From assembly GCA_021847015.1 (NCBI GenBank), contig JAJZVW010000003.1:62001-126000 (forward strand): 64,000 nt of DNA, written 5' to 3'. The notes below the pieces were generated by a model, which ran no database searches, was not told where the DNA came from, and saw nothing but the letters and a program-made list of their open reading frames with translations. This document shows positions 26,541-37,087 of the stretch, piece after piece (the first letter of the stretch is position 1; every line of letters starts with the position of its first letter). The stretch comes from Pseudomonadota bacterium. GTDB taxonomy: Bacteria > Pseudomonadota > Alphaproteobacteria > Rhodospirillales > Magnetospirillaceae. The position numbers and the translations under genes were made by a program.

Positions 26541-26567
26541 TTGGCACTCGTCGCGGGGGAGTGCTAA
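26541..26567 (+). promoter_or_regulatory. CIRCE operator (HrcA binding site)
   Basis: TTGGCACTC, nine-base spacer, GAGTGCTAA: one mismatch from the consensus inverted repeat TTAGCACTC-N9-GAGTGCTAA. It lies 60 bases before groES and next to the promoter, so heat-inducible repression by HrcA (encoded elsewhere) is expected. Confidence 0.95.
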
Positions 26568-26627
26568 CGCCCCCGCGTCGGATTGTGTCCAGCTCACACT
26601 GGCGAAACGAATTCGACGGAGGCTCGT

Positions 26628-26915
26628 ATGAAGTTCAGACCGCTCCACGACCGCGTGTTGGTGAAGCGCCTGGAGTCCGAAGAAAAGACCGCAGGCGGCA
26701 TCATCATCCCGGACACGGCCAAGGAAAAGCCGATGCAGGGCGAAGTCGTCGCCGTCGGCCCCGGCGGCCGTGGCGAGGACGGCAAGCTCGTCCCGCTCGA
26801 CGTCAAGGCCGGCGACCGCATCCTGTTCGGCAAGTGGTCGGGCACCGAGGTCAAGATCGACGGCCAGGAGCTGTTGATCATGAAGGAATCGGACATCCTG
26901 GGCGTGCTCGCCTAA
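26628..26915 (+). CDS. groES: Co-chaperonin GroES
   Basis: Ten-kilodalton lid of the GroEL folding chamber, a heptamer. The 95-aa product starts [19 protein letters not shown] at the ATG at 26628 (ACGGAGG upstream) and has the mobile loop [18 protein letters not shown] followed by VVAVGPGGR and KVGDRIL-like [13 protein letters not shown]. Full length. First gene of the groESL operon; CIRCE and a sigma-70-type promoter lie upstream. Confidence 0.97.
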   Translation: MKFRPLHDRVLVKRLESEEKTAGGIIIPDTAKEKPMQGEVVAVGPGGRGEDGKLVPLDVKAGDRILFGKWSGTEVKIDGQELLIMKESDILGVLA

Positions 26916-26930
26916 GGCTCAACCAGTTAG

Positions 26931-28586
<1,656 letters not shown>

Positions 28587-28616
28587 CCGGTCGAACCGGT
28601 CGAACCGACCGAACGG

Positions 28617-28648
28617 AAACCCCCTCCCGGCGACGGGAGGGGGTTTTT
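28617..28648 (+). terminator. Rho-independent terminator of groESL
   Basis: Perfect stem CCCCCTCCCG (28620-28629) with CGGGAGGGGG (28634-28643), loop GCGA, flanked by AAA and TTTTT. A short tandem repeat of CGGTCGAAC lies between the groEL stop and this hairpin. Confidence 0.92.
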
Positions 28649-28662
28649 CGTTGTCTGGCCCT

Positions 28663-29070
28663 CTACTCCGCGAATGGATCGACGACGGCCACTCCCGTCG
28701 GCTCGAAGTGCCGAAGGTTGCGGGTCGCGACGGTCAGACCATGTTCCAGCGCGGTGGCGGCGATCAGAAGGTCGGCGCCGTCATTGCCGATACGCGCGCT
28801 CATCTGTCCCCACCGGCGCGCGACCGCAGCGTCCACCGGAAGGATGCGATCCTCGAACGTCCGCAGGGTTACGTTGAGCCACGCTTCCAAGGCCTCGGCG
28901 AAGGCCGCGTCCTTGGCACGCTGGCGAACGATGCCCCGCTCGATCTCGCCGATGGTAACCGCGCTGAGAAAAAGGGAGGTCGCCGGTTTGTCCCCGAGCC
29001 AGCGCACCACCGAGGTGGCCCGTTCCCGCTTCCGCAGTTCGGAGAGGACGACGGTGTCGAGCAGGTACAT
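28663..29070 (-). CDS. vapC: VapC-type PIN-domain toxin
   Basis: PIN-domain ribonuclease toxin of 135 aa. The start at 29070 (MYLLDTVVLSELRK) overlaps the antitoxin stop (ATGA). Acidic catalytic residues are visible as the Asp of LLDTVVLSEL, the Glu of TIGEIERGI, and the Asp of NDGADLLIAATALEHG, followed by VATRNLRHFEPTGVAVVDPF. This is the complete set for a FitB/VapC-like enzyme that cuts RNA, often initiator tRNA. The pair lies at the edge of the accessory interval containing the restriction-modification gene. Confidence 0.9.
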   Translation of the reverse strand: MYLLDTVVLSELRKRERATSVVRWLGDKPATSLFLSAVTIGEIERGIVRQRAKDAAFAEALEAWLNVTLRTFEDRILPVDAAVARRWGQMSARIGNDGADLLIAATALEHGLTVATRNLRHFEPTGVAVVDPFAE

Positions 29071-29327
29071 CAGAGATCGACGTCGCGCGGGCGGACCGGC
29101 GCGCGTTCGAATGCGCAACCGTCCCGAGGCATCGCCAGAAGATGGTCGATGAAGGACGGCGCCTCGGGCGCCTGCCGCTGGTTCAGGCGCTCGTATTCCG
29201 CCACCGACAGCACGACGACGGCGGGCCTGCCGCGCTTGGTGACGGTTTGCGGCACACCGCCGAGGGCGGCGTCAACCACCCTGCTGAAACTGTTCTTGGC
29301 ATCCTGCAACGACCACCGCCCAACCAT
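29070..29327 (-). CDS. Phd/YefM-type antitoxin
   Basis: An 85-aa antitoxin of the Phd/YefM family. WSLQDAKNSFSRVVDAALGGVPQTVTKRGRPAVVVLSVAEYERL is the usual DNA-binding half; the C-terminal part (about 55-85) would bind and neutralise the downstream PIN toxin. The stop overlaps the toxin start, so synthesis is coupled. A palindrome 13 bases upstream (29340-29360) is a likely autoregulatory operator. Pairing a Phd-like antitoxin with a VapC toxin is a common combination. Confidence 0.88.
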   Translation of the reverse strand: MVGRWSLQDAKNSFSRVVDAALGGVPQTVTKRGRPAVVVLSVAEYERLNQRQAPEAPSFIDHLLAMPRDGCAFERAPVRPRDVDL

Positions 29328-29339
29328 CGTAGCGTCATC

Positions 29340-29360
29340 CTAGCCAGATCAACTGGCTAG
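29340..29360 (-). promoter_or_regulatory. Palindromic operator of the toxin-antitoxin pair
   Basis: Perfect 8-bp arms CTAGCCAG / CTGGCTAG around a 5-bp centre (ATCAA), lying 13 bases upstream of the antitoxin start. Position and symmetry fit binding by the antitoxin dimer; not tested. Confidence 0.7.
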
Positions 29361-29407
29361 ATTGTGGTTTCGCCGGATGGCCCTGTCAAGCCGGCGGTCC
29401 TCATTAT

Positions 29408-29490
29408 CAGGGCTCCGAACTCAGATGACCGAATCCTTGACGCCCCGCGAGTGATGGTGTCATCCCGAGCGGAGAGGGGCGGGATCAGGC
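29408..29490. mobile_element. MITE-like element, copy B, truncated
   Basis: Starts with the intact left end CAGGGCTCCGAACTCAG and follows the family through TCATCCCGAGCGGAGAGG, after which homology fades to GGGATCAGGC and stops. The right half is missing. The TGA stop of the restriction-modification gene (29485-29487 on the minus strand) lies in this remnant. It has the same orientation as copy C at 32539. Confidence 0.8.
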
Positions 29491-32460
29491 GTCGAGGGTT
29501 TCGTGCTCCACCTCGTCCACCGGCGCATCGGCGACGCCCTGGGCCGCCGCGCGGGCATGGTTGAGGGCGAGCAGGCGGGCCAGCGCGTCCTCGTCGGAGA
29601 TGTCGGCCGGCCAGCCATAGGCGGCGGCCACGGCGGCATCGAGGTCGCGATGGGCGTTGTCCAGCCACGCCGGCCGCTGGTTGTAGAGATTGGTCAGCGT
29701 CCGCTTCCTCAACTCGGCCTCGGCCTTCGCCCCCTTCGGCAGGATGCGGTCGGGGAAGCCCGGCACAACCTCGGGGACGATCTTCACCAGGTCGGGCGGG
29801 TTCAGCCAGTTGCGCCGCAGTTCATCCAACCGCCTGGCCGCCGCGGCGATGGCCCGGGCGCGCGGGTCGTCGGCGTAGTCGGCGGCGGGAATGTTGGGGG
29901 TGAGGCCTTCCGGGAAGGGAAACGTCCCAAAAACGGATTCGCCGTTATAGGTCGGGTCGTTTCCTATGCCATGCCATGAGCACGTCGCCAACGACCAGCG
30001 TTCATGAAAGCGGCTGTGCAGGATGCCGAAGGTGGTGTCGTCAGCGCGGGCGATGGCGACAACGCGAGTATCCGGCAGGACCGACTTATCGAGCCAGACG
30101 AACAGCCGATGCTTGGCGACGCGCGGCGTCGCGATGAAGCGGGAAAGCGGCCTTATCGCTGCCCTGAGCCCAGGAGTTGTCTCGCCATGTTGCCACCAGA
30201 AGCGCTGTCGCTTTTCTCTGCGGTTCTTATCTCGTTCCGGCTTCACTACCTTGCGAACATACTCAAACGGCGCCTCATAGAAGCTCGCTGTGCTCTCGCC
30301 CATATCGTTGAAGTCGATGATCCATGTGTCCGATGGGCGCCTGGTAATGTCCATGCCGTTGGCCCAGGGCCGCACCACGTCTTTATTGGGCCGCCCATTG
30401 GGGTTTAGGGGCTTTTCGAGGAACTGGCGCGCAAGAGGGCCGGGAATATCAAAGGCCCCCACCTTTACCGGCCCCTGAAAGGCAACGCCGACGTTCGCGG
30501 CAAGCCGCTGAGTTGTGGTCAGGTCGGACGACGTTCCGGTCAGGTCGGCGTGAATGCGCTCCACCGCTTGGCCGTCAAGGCATGCCGCCATGCCGTGACC
30601 GGCACGGGCAAAGCACGTCAGCGACACCCGCACGGCCGCTCCATCGACCACCCATGGCTCGTCGTCCCAGGCGTCATAGATCGCCCCGGCGGCGGCTATG
30701 GGTTCGAGCACCTTGCGATTGGCGCCGCCCCGGATCGAGTTGGTGGACACGAGGCCGGCAGTCGACAGCCTGCCCGCCGTGACCCGCTCCCACGCCTTGA
30801 CGAACCAGTAGGCCACCAAGTCGGCCTCTCCCGGGACGCGTCCCCGATAGGTGGCGAACAGGCGTTCGACGTAATCGTCCTTCAACGCCGCCCGCAGCTT
30901 CTTGTTGCCCACGAACGGCGGATTCCCCACCATCACGTCCGCATCCGGCCAGTCGGCCTCCTTGCCCTTGGGCGTCAGCAAGGCATCGCGGCATTCGATC
31001 TGATCGAGCCGTCCCAGGATCGGGGATCGCTTGACCAGATAATCGAAGGCGTTGCGCATCTGCCATTGCAGCTCGCCGATCCAGATGGTGACACGGGCCA
31101 GTTCGGCGGCGTAGGGATTGACCTCGATGCCCTTGACCGCCTGCGGCGTCACCCGCTGGTCGTCGATGGGCATGCCCATGTCCCGTCCCTCCGTCAGCAC
31201 CTCAAGGTCGAAATCCTTGAGGCGCATGAGCGAAAGGTAGAGGAAGTTGCCCGAACCGCAGGCGGGGTCGAGCACCCGGAACGCGCCCAGGCGTTCGCGG
31301 AAGGCCGTCCAGGCGGCGCGGGCCGCGTTCTCGGCCCTGGTGCGGGCGGCATCGGTCTTCGCCGTGTCGCGGGCGGCCCGGTGGCCTTCGATCGCGGCCT
31401 TCACCGTCTCCCATTCACGGCGCAGCGGCGCGATCACCACCGGCTCGATGATCTTCATGATGGTGGCCGGATCGGTGTAGTGGATGCCGACGCCCTTGTC
31501 GGCCGGCGCCGCCTTGCCGCCCTTCTTGGGCTTGGCCGCCGGATCGAACAGCGAGGCCATCGCCTCGCGCTTCTCCGGGTCCAGCCCGGCCTCGAACAGC
31601 GTGCCGAAGATCGACGGCTCGATGGCGCTCCAGTCGAGCCGGGCGGCGTCCGCGAGGTCCTTGATCTCGAACCAGGAAAGCGGCAACACCTCGTCGTCGT
31701 CGAACAGGCCGCCGTTGAACCAGGGGATCGAGACGGTGCCGAACCGCCCGCCCTTGTCCTTCATCGACCGGAACAGGTCGCGCAGCATCGGCTGAAAGCC
31801 GTCGGACGACTTGACCGACTCTTCCAGGATGTCGGCGAAGACACGGCCGGGAAGCAGGTCGATGTCCTCGACGAACAGGCAGAAGACGAGGCGGTTGAGG
31901 AAGTGGGCGACCTTCCGGGGATCGTGCTTCTGGACACGCAGCTTGGCCGCTATGGCGCCGAACGTCTTGGCCGCGTCGCGCGTGACCGTCTCGCGCGTCG
32001 CGGTCGGCCGAAGCCTCTCGGGGTCGGTGAAGCACCAGCGCAGCGTCTGCCGGGCTTCGACGCCCATCAGATCGCGGATATGGATGACGTGCTGGACCGA
32101 GACCGCGTTGGTGAAATTGGTGTGGACGCGAATCTCCTCCATGTCGGAGACGATCAGCAGCGGCGGGTTCTCAAGGGCGTCGGCGTATTCCTTGATCTGG
32201 CTGTAGGCCTTCACCAGATTCTTGCGCGGTCCTTTGTATTCCCAGGCGAAATGGCCTTTGCGCCACACGTCGGCGAAACCCGGGCGTCCGTCCGCCTTAA
32301 CGACGCTTTTCTCGAAGGTATAGAATTCGCCGTGCGAGTCCTCGTCCTGCGGCTTTTTCACGTCCAACAGGTCGCAGAGGTCGAGGAAGTGTTCGTGCGA
32401 CGCCGAGCGCTCGGTGCGGGTCGATCCCTTCCACTTGGCGATGAACTGTTCTGGCGTCAC
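29485..32460 (-). CDS. MmeI-like type IIL restriction-modification enzyme
   Basis: Single 991-aa polypeptide combining nuclease, adenine methyltransferase and target recognition. An N-terminal PD-(D/E)XK site shows D64...E74-Y-K76, the same D-x9-E-x-K spacing I recall in MmeI. A helical region spans about 150-390. The gamma-class methyltransferase has SAM motif DPACGSGNF (398-406) and catalytic NPPF (513-516). A target-recognition region follows (about 600-860) and a helical C-terminus. Such enzymes methylate one adenine strand and cut about 20 bases away. All catalytic residues are present, so it looks intact and needs no partner genes. It is bracketed by MITE copies B and C; its last codons run into copy B. 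Acquisition by transfer is likely. Confidence 0.88.
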   Translation of the reverse strand: MTPEQFIAKWKGSTRTERSASHEHFLDLCDLLDVKKPQDEDSHGEFYTFEKSVVKADGRPGFADVWRKGHFAWEYKGPRKNLVKAYSQIKEYADALENPPLLIVSDMEEIRVHTNFTNAVSVQHVIHIRDLMGVEARQTLRWCFTDPERLRPTATRETVTRDAAKTFGAIAAKLRVQKHDPRKVAHFLNRLVFCLFVEDIDLLPGRVFADILEESVKSSDGFQPMLRDLFRSMKDKGGRFGTVSIPWFNGGLFDDDEVLPLSWFEIKDLADAARLDWSAIEPSIFGTLFEAGLDPEKREAMASLFDPAAKPKKGGKAAPADKGVGIHYTDPATIMKIIEPVVIAPLRREWETVKAAIEGHRAARDTAKTDAARTRAENAARAAWTAFRERLGAFRVLDPACGSGNFLYLSLMRLKDFDLEVLTEGRDMGMPIDDQRVTPQAVKGIEVNPYAAELARVTIWIGELQWQMRNAFDYLVKRSPILGRLDQIECRDALLTPKGKEADWPDADVMVGNPPFVGNKKLRAALKDDYVERLFATYRGRVPGEADLVAYWFVKAWERVTAGRLSTAGLVSTNSIRGGANRKVLEPIAAAGAIYDAWDDEPWVVDGAAVRVSLTCFARAGHGMAACLDGQAVERIHADLTGTSSDLTTTQRLAANVGVAFQGPVKVGAFDIPGPLARQFLEKPLNPNGRPNKDVVRPWANGMDITRRPSDTWIIDFNDMGESTASFYEAPFEYVRKVVKPERDKNRREKRQRFWWQHGETTPGLRAAIRPLSRFIATPRVAKHRLFVWLDKSVLPDTRVVAIARADDTTFGILHSRFHERWSLATCSWHGIGNDPTYNGESVFGTFPFPEGLTPNIPAADYADDPRARAIAAAARRLDELRRNWLNPPDLVKIVPEVVPGFPDRILPKGAKAEAELRKRTLTNLYNQRPAWLDNAHRDLDAAVAAAYGWPADISDEDALARLLALNHARAAAQGVADAPVDEVEHETLDA

Positions 32461-32528
32461 TGCCGGTTACCTCTCCACTGCTCGCGGAGCGAGGGTACGG
32501 CATGCGTGCGCCGACTTCCAGCCCGCGC

Positions 32529-32745
32529 ACCGGCCGGGCAGGGCTCCGAACTCAGATGACTGAATCCTTGACGCCCCCGCGAGTGATGGTGTCATCCCGA
32601 GCGGAGAAAGGGATCGTTCAGGCACGAACGGCAGCCGCCGGCGGCTGAAGGATCCCTCGTCGCTGTCGCTCTGTCGGGATGACAGGGGGGTGGACGATGA
32701 CATTGACCAACACGAAGCCTGAGTTTGGAGCCCTGACCGGCCGGG
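32529..32745. mobile_element. 197-bp MITE-like element, copy C, with 10-bp target duplications
   Basis: The element spans 32539-32735 with ends CAGGGCTCCGAACTCAG and CTGAGTTTGGAGCCCTG (one mismatch). Perfect direct repeats ACCGGCCGGG flank it (32529-32538 and 32736-32745). Its interior matches copy A almost throughout. It occupies most of the 365-base gap between the restriction-modification gene and xseA. Confidence 0.88.
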
Positions 32746-32775
32746 GCCGTTCTCATCACGCGCCCGCATTCGCAT

Positions 32776-32814
32776 TGTCATCCCGACCGAGCGTAAGCGA
32801 GCGGAGGGATGACA
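32776..32814. repeat. Short inverted repeat TGTCATCCC / GGGATGACA
   Basis: Nine-bp arms at 32776-32784 and 32806-32814 around CGACCGAGCGTAAGCGAGCGGA-type sequence. It shares the core of the larger elements. It ends 11 bases before the xseA stop and could serve as the terminator of xseA on the minus strand. Confidence 0.6.
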
Positions 32815-32825
32815 GCTTCGCTTCG

Positions 32826-34340
32826 CTACAGCAGACTCCCTTGCCGCCCGTCGGATTTCGGCTTGGCGGCTTTTTTCCCCTGGGCCGGCGGCGCCGCATG
32901 GCCCTCGACCCGCGCGGCCACGCTTCCGTCCGTGAACTCCACCGTCACCTCCATGCCCGGCCGGGCGGCTTCGGCGGAAATCACCGGTTGGCCGGTTGCG
33001 TCGCGCACCACGGCGTAACCGCGCTCCAGCACCTTCTTGTAGGAATAGCTTTCCAGCAGCGCCCCAAAACCGTCGATTTGCCGCGCCCGCTCGGCCAGCA
33101 GGCGGGACATGGCGGGGGCCAGACGCTGGCCGGCCTGGTCGAGGCGCAGCCGTGCCTGGGCCAGCCGCGCGGTTTCCGCGTGCAGGGCTGTTTTCAGCGC
33201 GTGGTCGAGGGAGGCGGCGCAGCGATCCAAAGCGTGGCGCTTGTCCGCCAGCAATTCGCGCGGATGCTTGAGCCTCGCGGCCAGCCGGTGCAAATCGGCC
33301 TCGCGGCGGTGCAGCAGGTTGGGCAGGGCGAGGCGCAGCCGCTCGGTGCGGTCGTCGAGGCGCCGCGTGCAATCCTCGATGACCGCGCGGGGATTGGGAA
33401 GGGCGCGGGCGAGCGCCTCGACCCGGGTCTTGCGGTCGGTCACGGCGCGGATCGCGGCACCCGCCAGCCGCGCCCCGGTGGCGGCCATCTGCGCCACCAG
33501 TTCGGCGCGCACCGGCACCGCCTTCTCGGCGGCGGCGGTCGGCGTCGGCGCGCGCAGATCGGCGGCGAAGTCGATCAGCGTGGTATCGGTCTCGTGCCCC
33601 ACGGCCGAAATGAGCGGGATGGCCGAGGCTGCGGCGGCGCGCACCACGATTTCCTCGTTGAAGGCCCACAGATCCTCGATGCTGCCCCCGCCCCGCGCCA
33701 CGATCAGCAGGTCGGGGCGCGGCACGGCGCCGCCCGCCGGCAGGGCGTTGAACCCCCGGATGGCGGCGGCCACCTGTTCGGCCGCGCCCTCGCCCTGGAC
33801 CGCCACCGGCCACAGCAGCACCCGGCGCGGAAAGCGGTCGGCCAGCCGGTGCAGGATGTCGCGGATCACCGCCCCGGTGGGCGAGGTGACGACGCCGATC
33901 ACGCCCGGCAGGTAGGGCAGCGGCTTCTTGCGCGCCGAATCGAACAGCCCCTCGGCGGCCAGCTTGCGCTTGCGGTCCTCCAGCAGTTTGAGCAAAGCGC
34001 CCTGGCCGGCCAGTTCCAGGCGTTCGATGACCATCTGGTACTTGGAGCGGCCGGGATAGGTGGTCAAACGGCCGCTGGCCACCACCTCCATGCCGTCTTC
34101 CGGAGCAATGCCGAGCCGAGCCGCCTGCCCGCGCCAGCACACCGCATCCAGCACCGCCTCGGAATCCTTGAGGCTGAAATAGAGATGCCCCGAGGAATGC
34201 CGCTTGAACCCGGAAATTTCGCCCCGCACCCGCACCAGCGCGTAAGCCTCCTCGACGGTGCGGCGCAAGGCGCTGGACAGTTCGCTTACCGTGAATTCGG
34301 GGACATTGCCGGCCGGCGGAGGGGATGGAGTGTCGCTCAT
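32826..34340 (-). CDS. xseA: Exodeoxyribonuclease VII large subunit
   Basis: Catalytic subunit of ExoVII, which degrades single-stranded DNA; the small subunit XseB is encoded elsewhere. The 504-aa product from the ATG at 34340 has the N-terminal OB-fold ([44 protein letters not shown]), the catalytic domain with [18 protein letters not shown] and [29 protein letters not shown], a long coiled-coil stretch of basic helices and a [10 protein letters not shown] barrel. Full length, with a slightly extended Lys/Ala-rich tail. Divergent from purD. Confidence 0.96.
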   Translation of the reverse strand: MSDTPSPPPAGNVPEFTVSELSSALRRTVEEAYALVRVRGEISGFKRHSSGHLYFSLKDSEAVLDAVCWRGQAARLGIAPEDGMEVVASGRLTTYPGRSKYQMVIERLELAGQGALLKLLEDRKRKLAAEGLFDSARKKPLPYLPGVIGVVTSPTGAVIRDILHRLADRFPRRVLLWPVAVQGEGAAEQVAAAIRGFNALPAGGAVPRPDLLIVARGGGSIEDLWAFNEEIVVRAAAASAIPLISAVGHETDTTLIDFAADLRAPTPTAAAEKAVPVRAELVAQMAATGARLAGAAIRAVTDRKTRVEALARALPNPRAVIEDCTRRLDDRTERLRLALPNLLHRREADLHRLAARLKHPRELLADKRHALDRCAASLDHALKTALHAETARLAQARLRLDQAGQRLAPAMSRLLAERARQIDGFGALLESYSYKKVLERGYAVVRDATGQPVISAEAARPGMEVTVEFTDGSVAARVEGHAAPPAQGKKAAKPKSDGRQGSLL

Positions 34341-34413
34341 GGGGCGAGGATGCGGCAAAGCGCGGTGGATTGCAAAGGCCGGCGGCCGTGATAAAAACCG
34401 CGAGCCGCCCCGG

Positions 34414-34498
34414 CTGTCATCCCGAGGGAGCGAAGCGGCCGAGGGATCTTTCACGCGCTTCCGCCTGAAAGATCCTTCGCATGCGCTCAGGATGACAG
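34414..34498. repeat. 85-bp inverted-repeat element CTGTCATCC / GGATGACAG
   Basis: Outer 9-bp inverted repeats at 34414-34422 and 34490-34498, with an inner pair GGATCTTTC / GAAAGATCC. Internal wording (CCGAGGGAGCGAAGCG) matches the element at 15.3 kb. It lies in the divergent xseA-purD promoter region, so it may influence or separate the two promoters. Confidence 0.7.
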
Positions 34499-34533
34499 CG
34501 AGGAAGGCAACCGAACAACGGAGGTTTGGGTCG

Positions 34534-35814
34534 ATGAAGGTTCTGGTGGTCGGCGGCGGCGGCCGCGAGCATGCGCTGTGCTGGAAGCTGGCCCAGTCCC
34601 CCCTGTTGACCAAACTGTGGTGCGCGCCGGGCAACGCCGGCATCGCCGCCGTGGCCGAGTGCGTGCCCATCGCCGCCGAGGACGTGGCCGCCCTGGTGGC
34701 CTTCGCCCGCGACCACGCGGCCGATCTGGTGGTGGCCGGCCCAGAAGCCCCGCTGGTGGCCGGCTTGGCCGATTCCTGCGCGGCGGCGGGGATCAGGGTC
34801 TTCGGTCCCTCGGCCGCCGCCGCCGCGCTGGAAGGTTCCAAGGGCTTCATGAAGGACGTGGCCGCCAGGGCCGGCGTGCCGACGGCCTGGTACGGGCGCT
34901 TCACCGACATCGGCGCCGCCAAGGCATTCATCCGCGAGAAGGGCGCCCCCATCGTCGTCAAGACCGACGGGCTGGCCGCCGGCAAGGGCGTGGTGGTGGC
35001 GACGACGCTGGACGAAGCCTTGGCCGCCGTGGACGACATGATGGGAGCCAAGGTGTTCGGTTCGGCCGGCGACGAGCTGGTGATCGAGGAATTCCTTGAC
35101 GGCGAGGAGGCGTCCGTCTTCGCGCTCTGCGACGGCACGACCGCGCTGTTCATGGGCGCGGCCCAGGACCACAAGCGGGTCGGCGACGGCGACACCGGCC
35201 CCAACACCGGCGGCATGGGCGCCTATTCCCCCGCGCCCGTGGTCACGCCCGCCCTCCAGGCCGAGGTGATGGAGCGCATCGTCCGTCCCACGCTCGCCAC
35301 CATGGCCGGGATGGGGCACCCTTACACGGGCGTGCTGTTCGCCGGCATCATGGTGACGGCGTCCGGGCCGAAGCTGCTGGAGTTCAACGTCCGGTTCGGC
35401 GACCCCGAATGCCAGGTGCTGATGGCGCGTCTGGATTCGGACCTGCTGCCGCTGCTGGCGGCCGCCGCCGAAGGCCGTCTCGGCGGCGCCGAACCGGCAT
35501 GGTCGCCGGACGCCGCCCTGGTGGTGGTGATGGCCGCCAAGGGCTATCCCGGCGGCTACGCGAAGAACACGGTGATCCGGGGCCTGGAGTCCGCCGCTGC
35601 GGTGGACGGTGTGACCGTGCTGCACGCGGGCACACGGCGCAACGAAGCGGGCGAGGTCGTCGCAACCGGCGGCCGCGTGCTCGGCATCACCGCCCGGGGC
35701 GGGACGGTGCGCCAGGCGCAAGACCGCGCCTATCGGGCCATCGCCCGCATCGACTGGCCCGAGGGCTTCTGCCGCCACGACATCGGCTGGCGGGCGGTGG
35801 CGCGGGAAGGCTGA
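34534..35814 (+). CDS. purD: Phosphoribosylamine-glycine ligase (GAR synthetase)
   Basis: Second step of purine synthesis. The 426-aa product from the ATG at 34534 (ACGGAGG upstream) starts [19 protein letters not shown] and shows [24 protein letters not shown] (ATP-grasp lysine), [23 protein letters not shown] and [12 protein letters not shown] (metal ligands). Full length. The ribosome-binding site follows directly on the 85-bp repeat element. tadA is convergent seven bases downstream. Confidence 0.97.
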   Translation: MKVLVVGGGGREHALCWKLAQSPLLTKLWCAPGNAGIAAVAECVPIAAEDVAALVAFARDHAADLVVAGPEAPLVAGLADSCAAAGIRVFGPSAAAAALEGSKGFMKDVAARAGVPTAWYGRFTDIGAAKAFIREKGAPIVVKTDGLAAGKGVVVATTLDEALAAVDDMMGAKVFGSAGDELVIEEFLDGEEASVFALCDGTTALFMGAAQDHKRVGDGDTGPNTGGMGAYSPAPVVTPALQAEVMERIVRPTLATMAGMGHPYTGVLFAGIMVTASGPKLLEFNVRFGDPECQVLMARLDSDLLPLLAAAAEGRLGGAEPAWSPDAALVVVMAAKGYPGGYAKNTVIRGLESAAAVDGVTVLHAGTRRNEAGEVVATGGRVLGITARGGTVRQAQDRAYRAIARIDWPEGFCRHDIGWRAVAREG

Positions 35815-35821
35815 AACGGAG

Positions 35822-36262
35822 TCACCGCCGTTCCAGGAAGAACGCGCGCAGCATCTCGGCCGCCGCGCTTTCCCGGATGCCGCCATAGATTTCGGGACGG
35901 TGGTGGCAGGTGACCTGTTCGAAGATGCGGGCGCCATGCTCGACCCCGCCGCCCTTGGGATCGTAGGCCCCGAAATAGAGGCGGCGGATGCGGGCGAAGG
36001 ACATGGCCGTGGCGCACATGGGGCACGGCTCCAGGGTGACGTAAAGGTCGGCCCCCTCCAGCCGCGGTTCCCCCGCCGCCGCCGCCGCCGCCCGGATGGC
36101 CAGGATTTCGGCGTGAGCGCTGGGATCGGCCAGTTCCTCGACGCGGTTGCCGGCGGCGGCCAGCACGATTCCGTCGCGCACCACCACGGCGCCCACGGGC
36201 ACCTCCCCGCGGGCGGCGGCGGCACGGGCTTCGGCGAAGGCGAGGTCCATGAAATCGGTCAT
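35822..36262 (-). CDS. tadA: tRNA-specific adenosine deaminase
   Basis: Converts A34 to inosine in tRNA-Arg(ACG), an essential wobble edit. The 146-aa product has the zinc site H50-A-E52 (PSAHAEILAI) and PCPMC (C80, C83), plus VPVGAVVV and the C-terminal FFLERR end typical of TadA. ATG at 36262; an ATG four codons inside is the alternative start. Divergent from the C26 peptidase gene by about 110 bases, within which CTATAC could serve as its -10. Confidence 0.94.
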   Translation of the reverse strand: MTDFMDLAFAEARAAAARGEVPVGAVVVRDGIVLAAAGNRVEELADPSAHAEILAIRAAAAAAGEPRLEGADLYVTLEPCPMCATAMSFARIRRLYFGAYDPKGGGVEHGARIFEQVTCHHRPEIYGGIRESAAAEMLRAFFLERR

Positions 36263-36370
36263 GAGGGTCTTATACAGCGTATTCGCCCGTCCGGCATCGC
36301 TCGCGCCGTTGCTAGACGGCCCCGGCGGCTCTATACGAAGGGCAGACTCCCCTGGCCCGAGGTTCGCTCC

Positions 36371-37087
36371 ATGACCCGTCAGCCCGTGATCGGCATCACC
36401 TTGGACAGCGAGGAGCCCGGCGGCTATTCCAAGCTGCCGTGGTACGCCTTGCGCAAGAACTACTCGGAGGCGGTGGTGCGAGCCGGTGGCGTGCCTGTCC
36501 ATCTCGCCCACGAGCCGGACGCGGTCCCCGCCTATCTCGACCTCATCGACGGGCTGGTGGTGACCGGCGGCGCGTTCGACATCGACCCGGCGCTGTTCGG
36601 CGCCGCCGAACGGCACCCCACCGTCACCCTCAAGACCCGGCGCACCGAGTTCGAACTGGCCATCGTCCGCGGCGCGCTCGACCGCGACCTGCCGGTTCTG
36701 GGCATCTGCGGCGGCCAGCAATTGCTGAACGTCGCCTTGGGCGGGACCCTGATCCAGCATATCCCCGACGAGGTGGCCGGCGCGCTGGCCCACGAACAGC
36801 CCAATCCCCGCACCGAACCCGGCCACGACGTCGAACTGACCCCCGGGACCAGGTTGGCGGCCATCGCCGGCGCCCCGCGGATTCCCGTCAACAGCGCCCA
36901 CCATCAGGCGGTGAAGGCGGTGGCACCCGGCTGCGTCGCCGACGCCATCGCCCCGGACGGCGTGATCGAGGGGATCGAGGACCCGTCGCGGCGCTTCTGC
37001 ATCGGCGTGCAATGGCACCCGGAATACGACATCGGTCCCGCCGATGCGGCGCTGTTCCGAGCCTTCGTCGAGGCCTGCCGGACATGA
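36371..37087 (+). CDS. Class I glutamine amidotransferase-like peptidase C26 (PuuD-like)
   Basis: A 238-aa gamma-glutamyl hydrolase-like protein. The nucleophile is C113 in LGICGGQQLLN, with the His-Glu of IGVQWHPEYD near 218-220; GLVVTGGAFDIDP forms the oxyanion region. Relatives hydrolyse gamma-glutamyl-GABA in putrescine breakdown or peptidoglycan-derived peptides. Context (rluB, rsmD) does not name the substrate. The stop overlaps the rluB start (ATGA), so the three genes form one coupled unit. Confidence 0.85.
   Translation: MTRQPVIGITLDSEEPGGYSKLPWYALRKNYSEAVVRAGGVPVHLAHEPDAVPAYLDLIDGLVVTGGAFDIDPALFGAAERHPTVTLKTRRTEFELAIVRGALDRDLPVLGICGGQQLLNVALGGTLIQHIPDEVAGALAHEQPNPRTEPGHDVELTPGTRLAAIAGAPRIPVNSAHHQAVKAVAPGCVADAIAPDGVIEGIEDPSRRFCIGVQWHPEYDIGPADAALFRAFVEACRT

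Noticed and set aside
29408-32745. Prophage or genomic island with integrase
   Set aside because: The accessory stretch holds only the RM gene, repeats and a nearby toxin-antitoxin pair. No integrase, phage structural gene or tRNA attachment site was seen.
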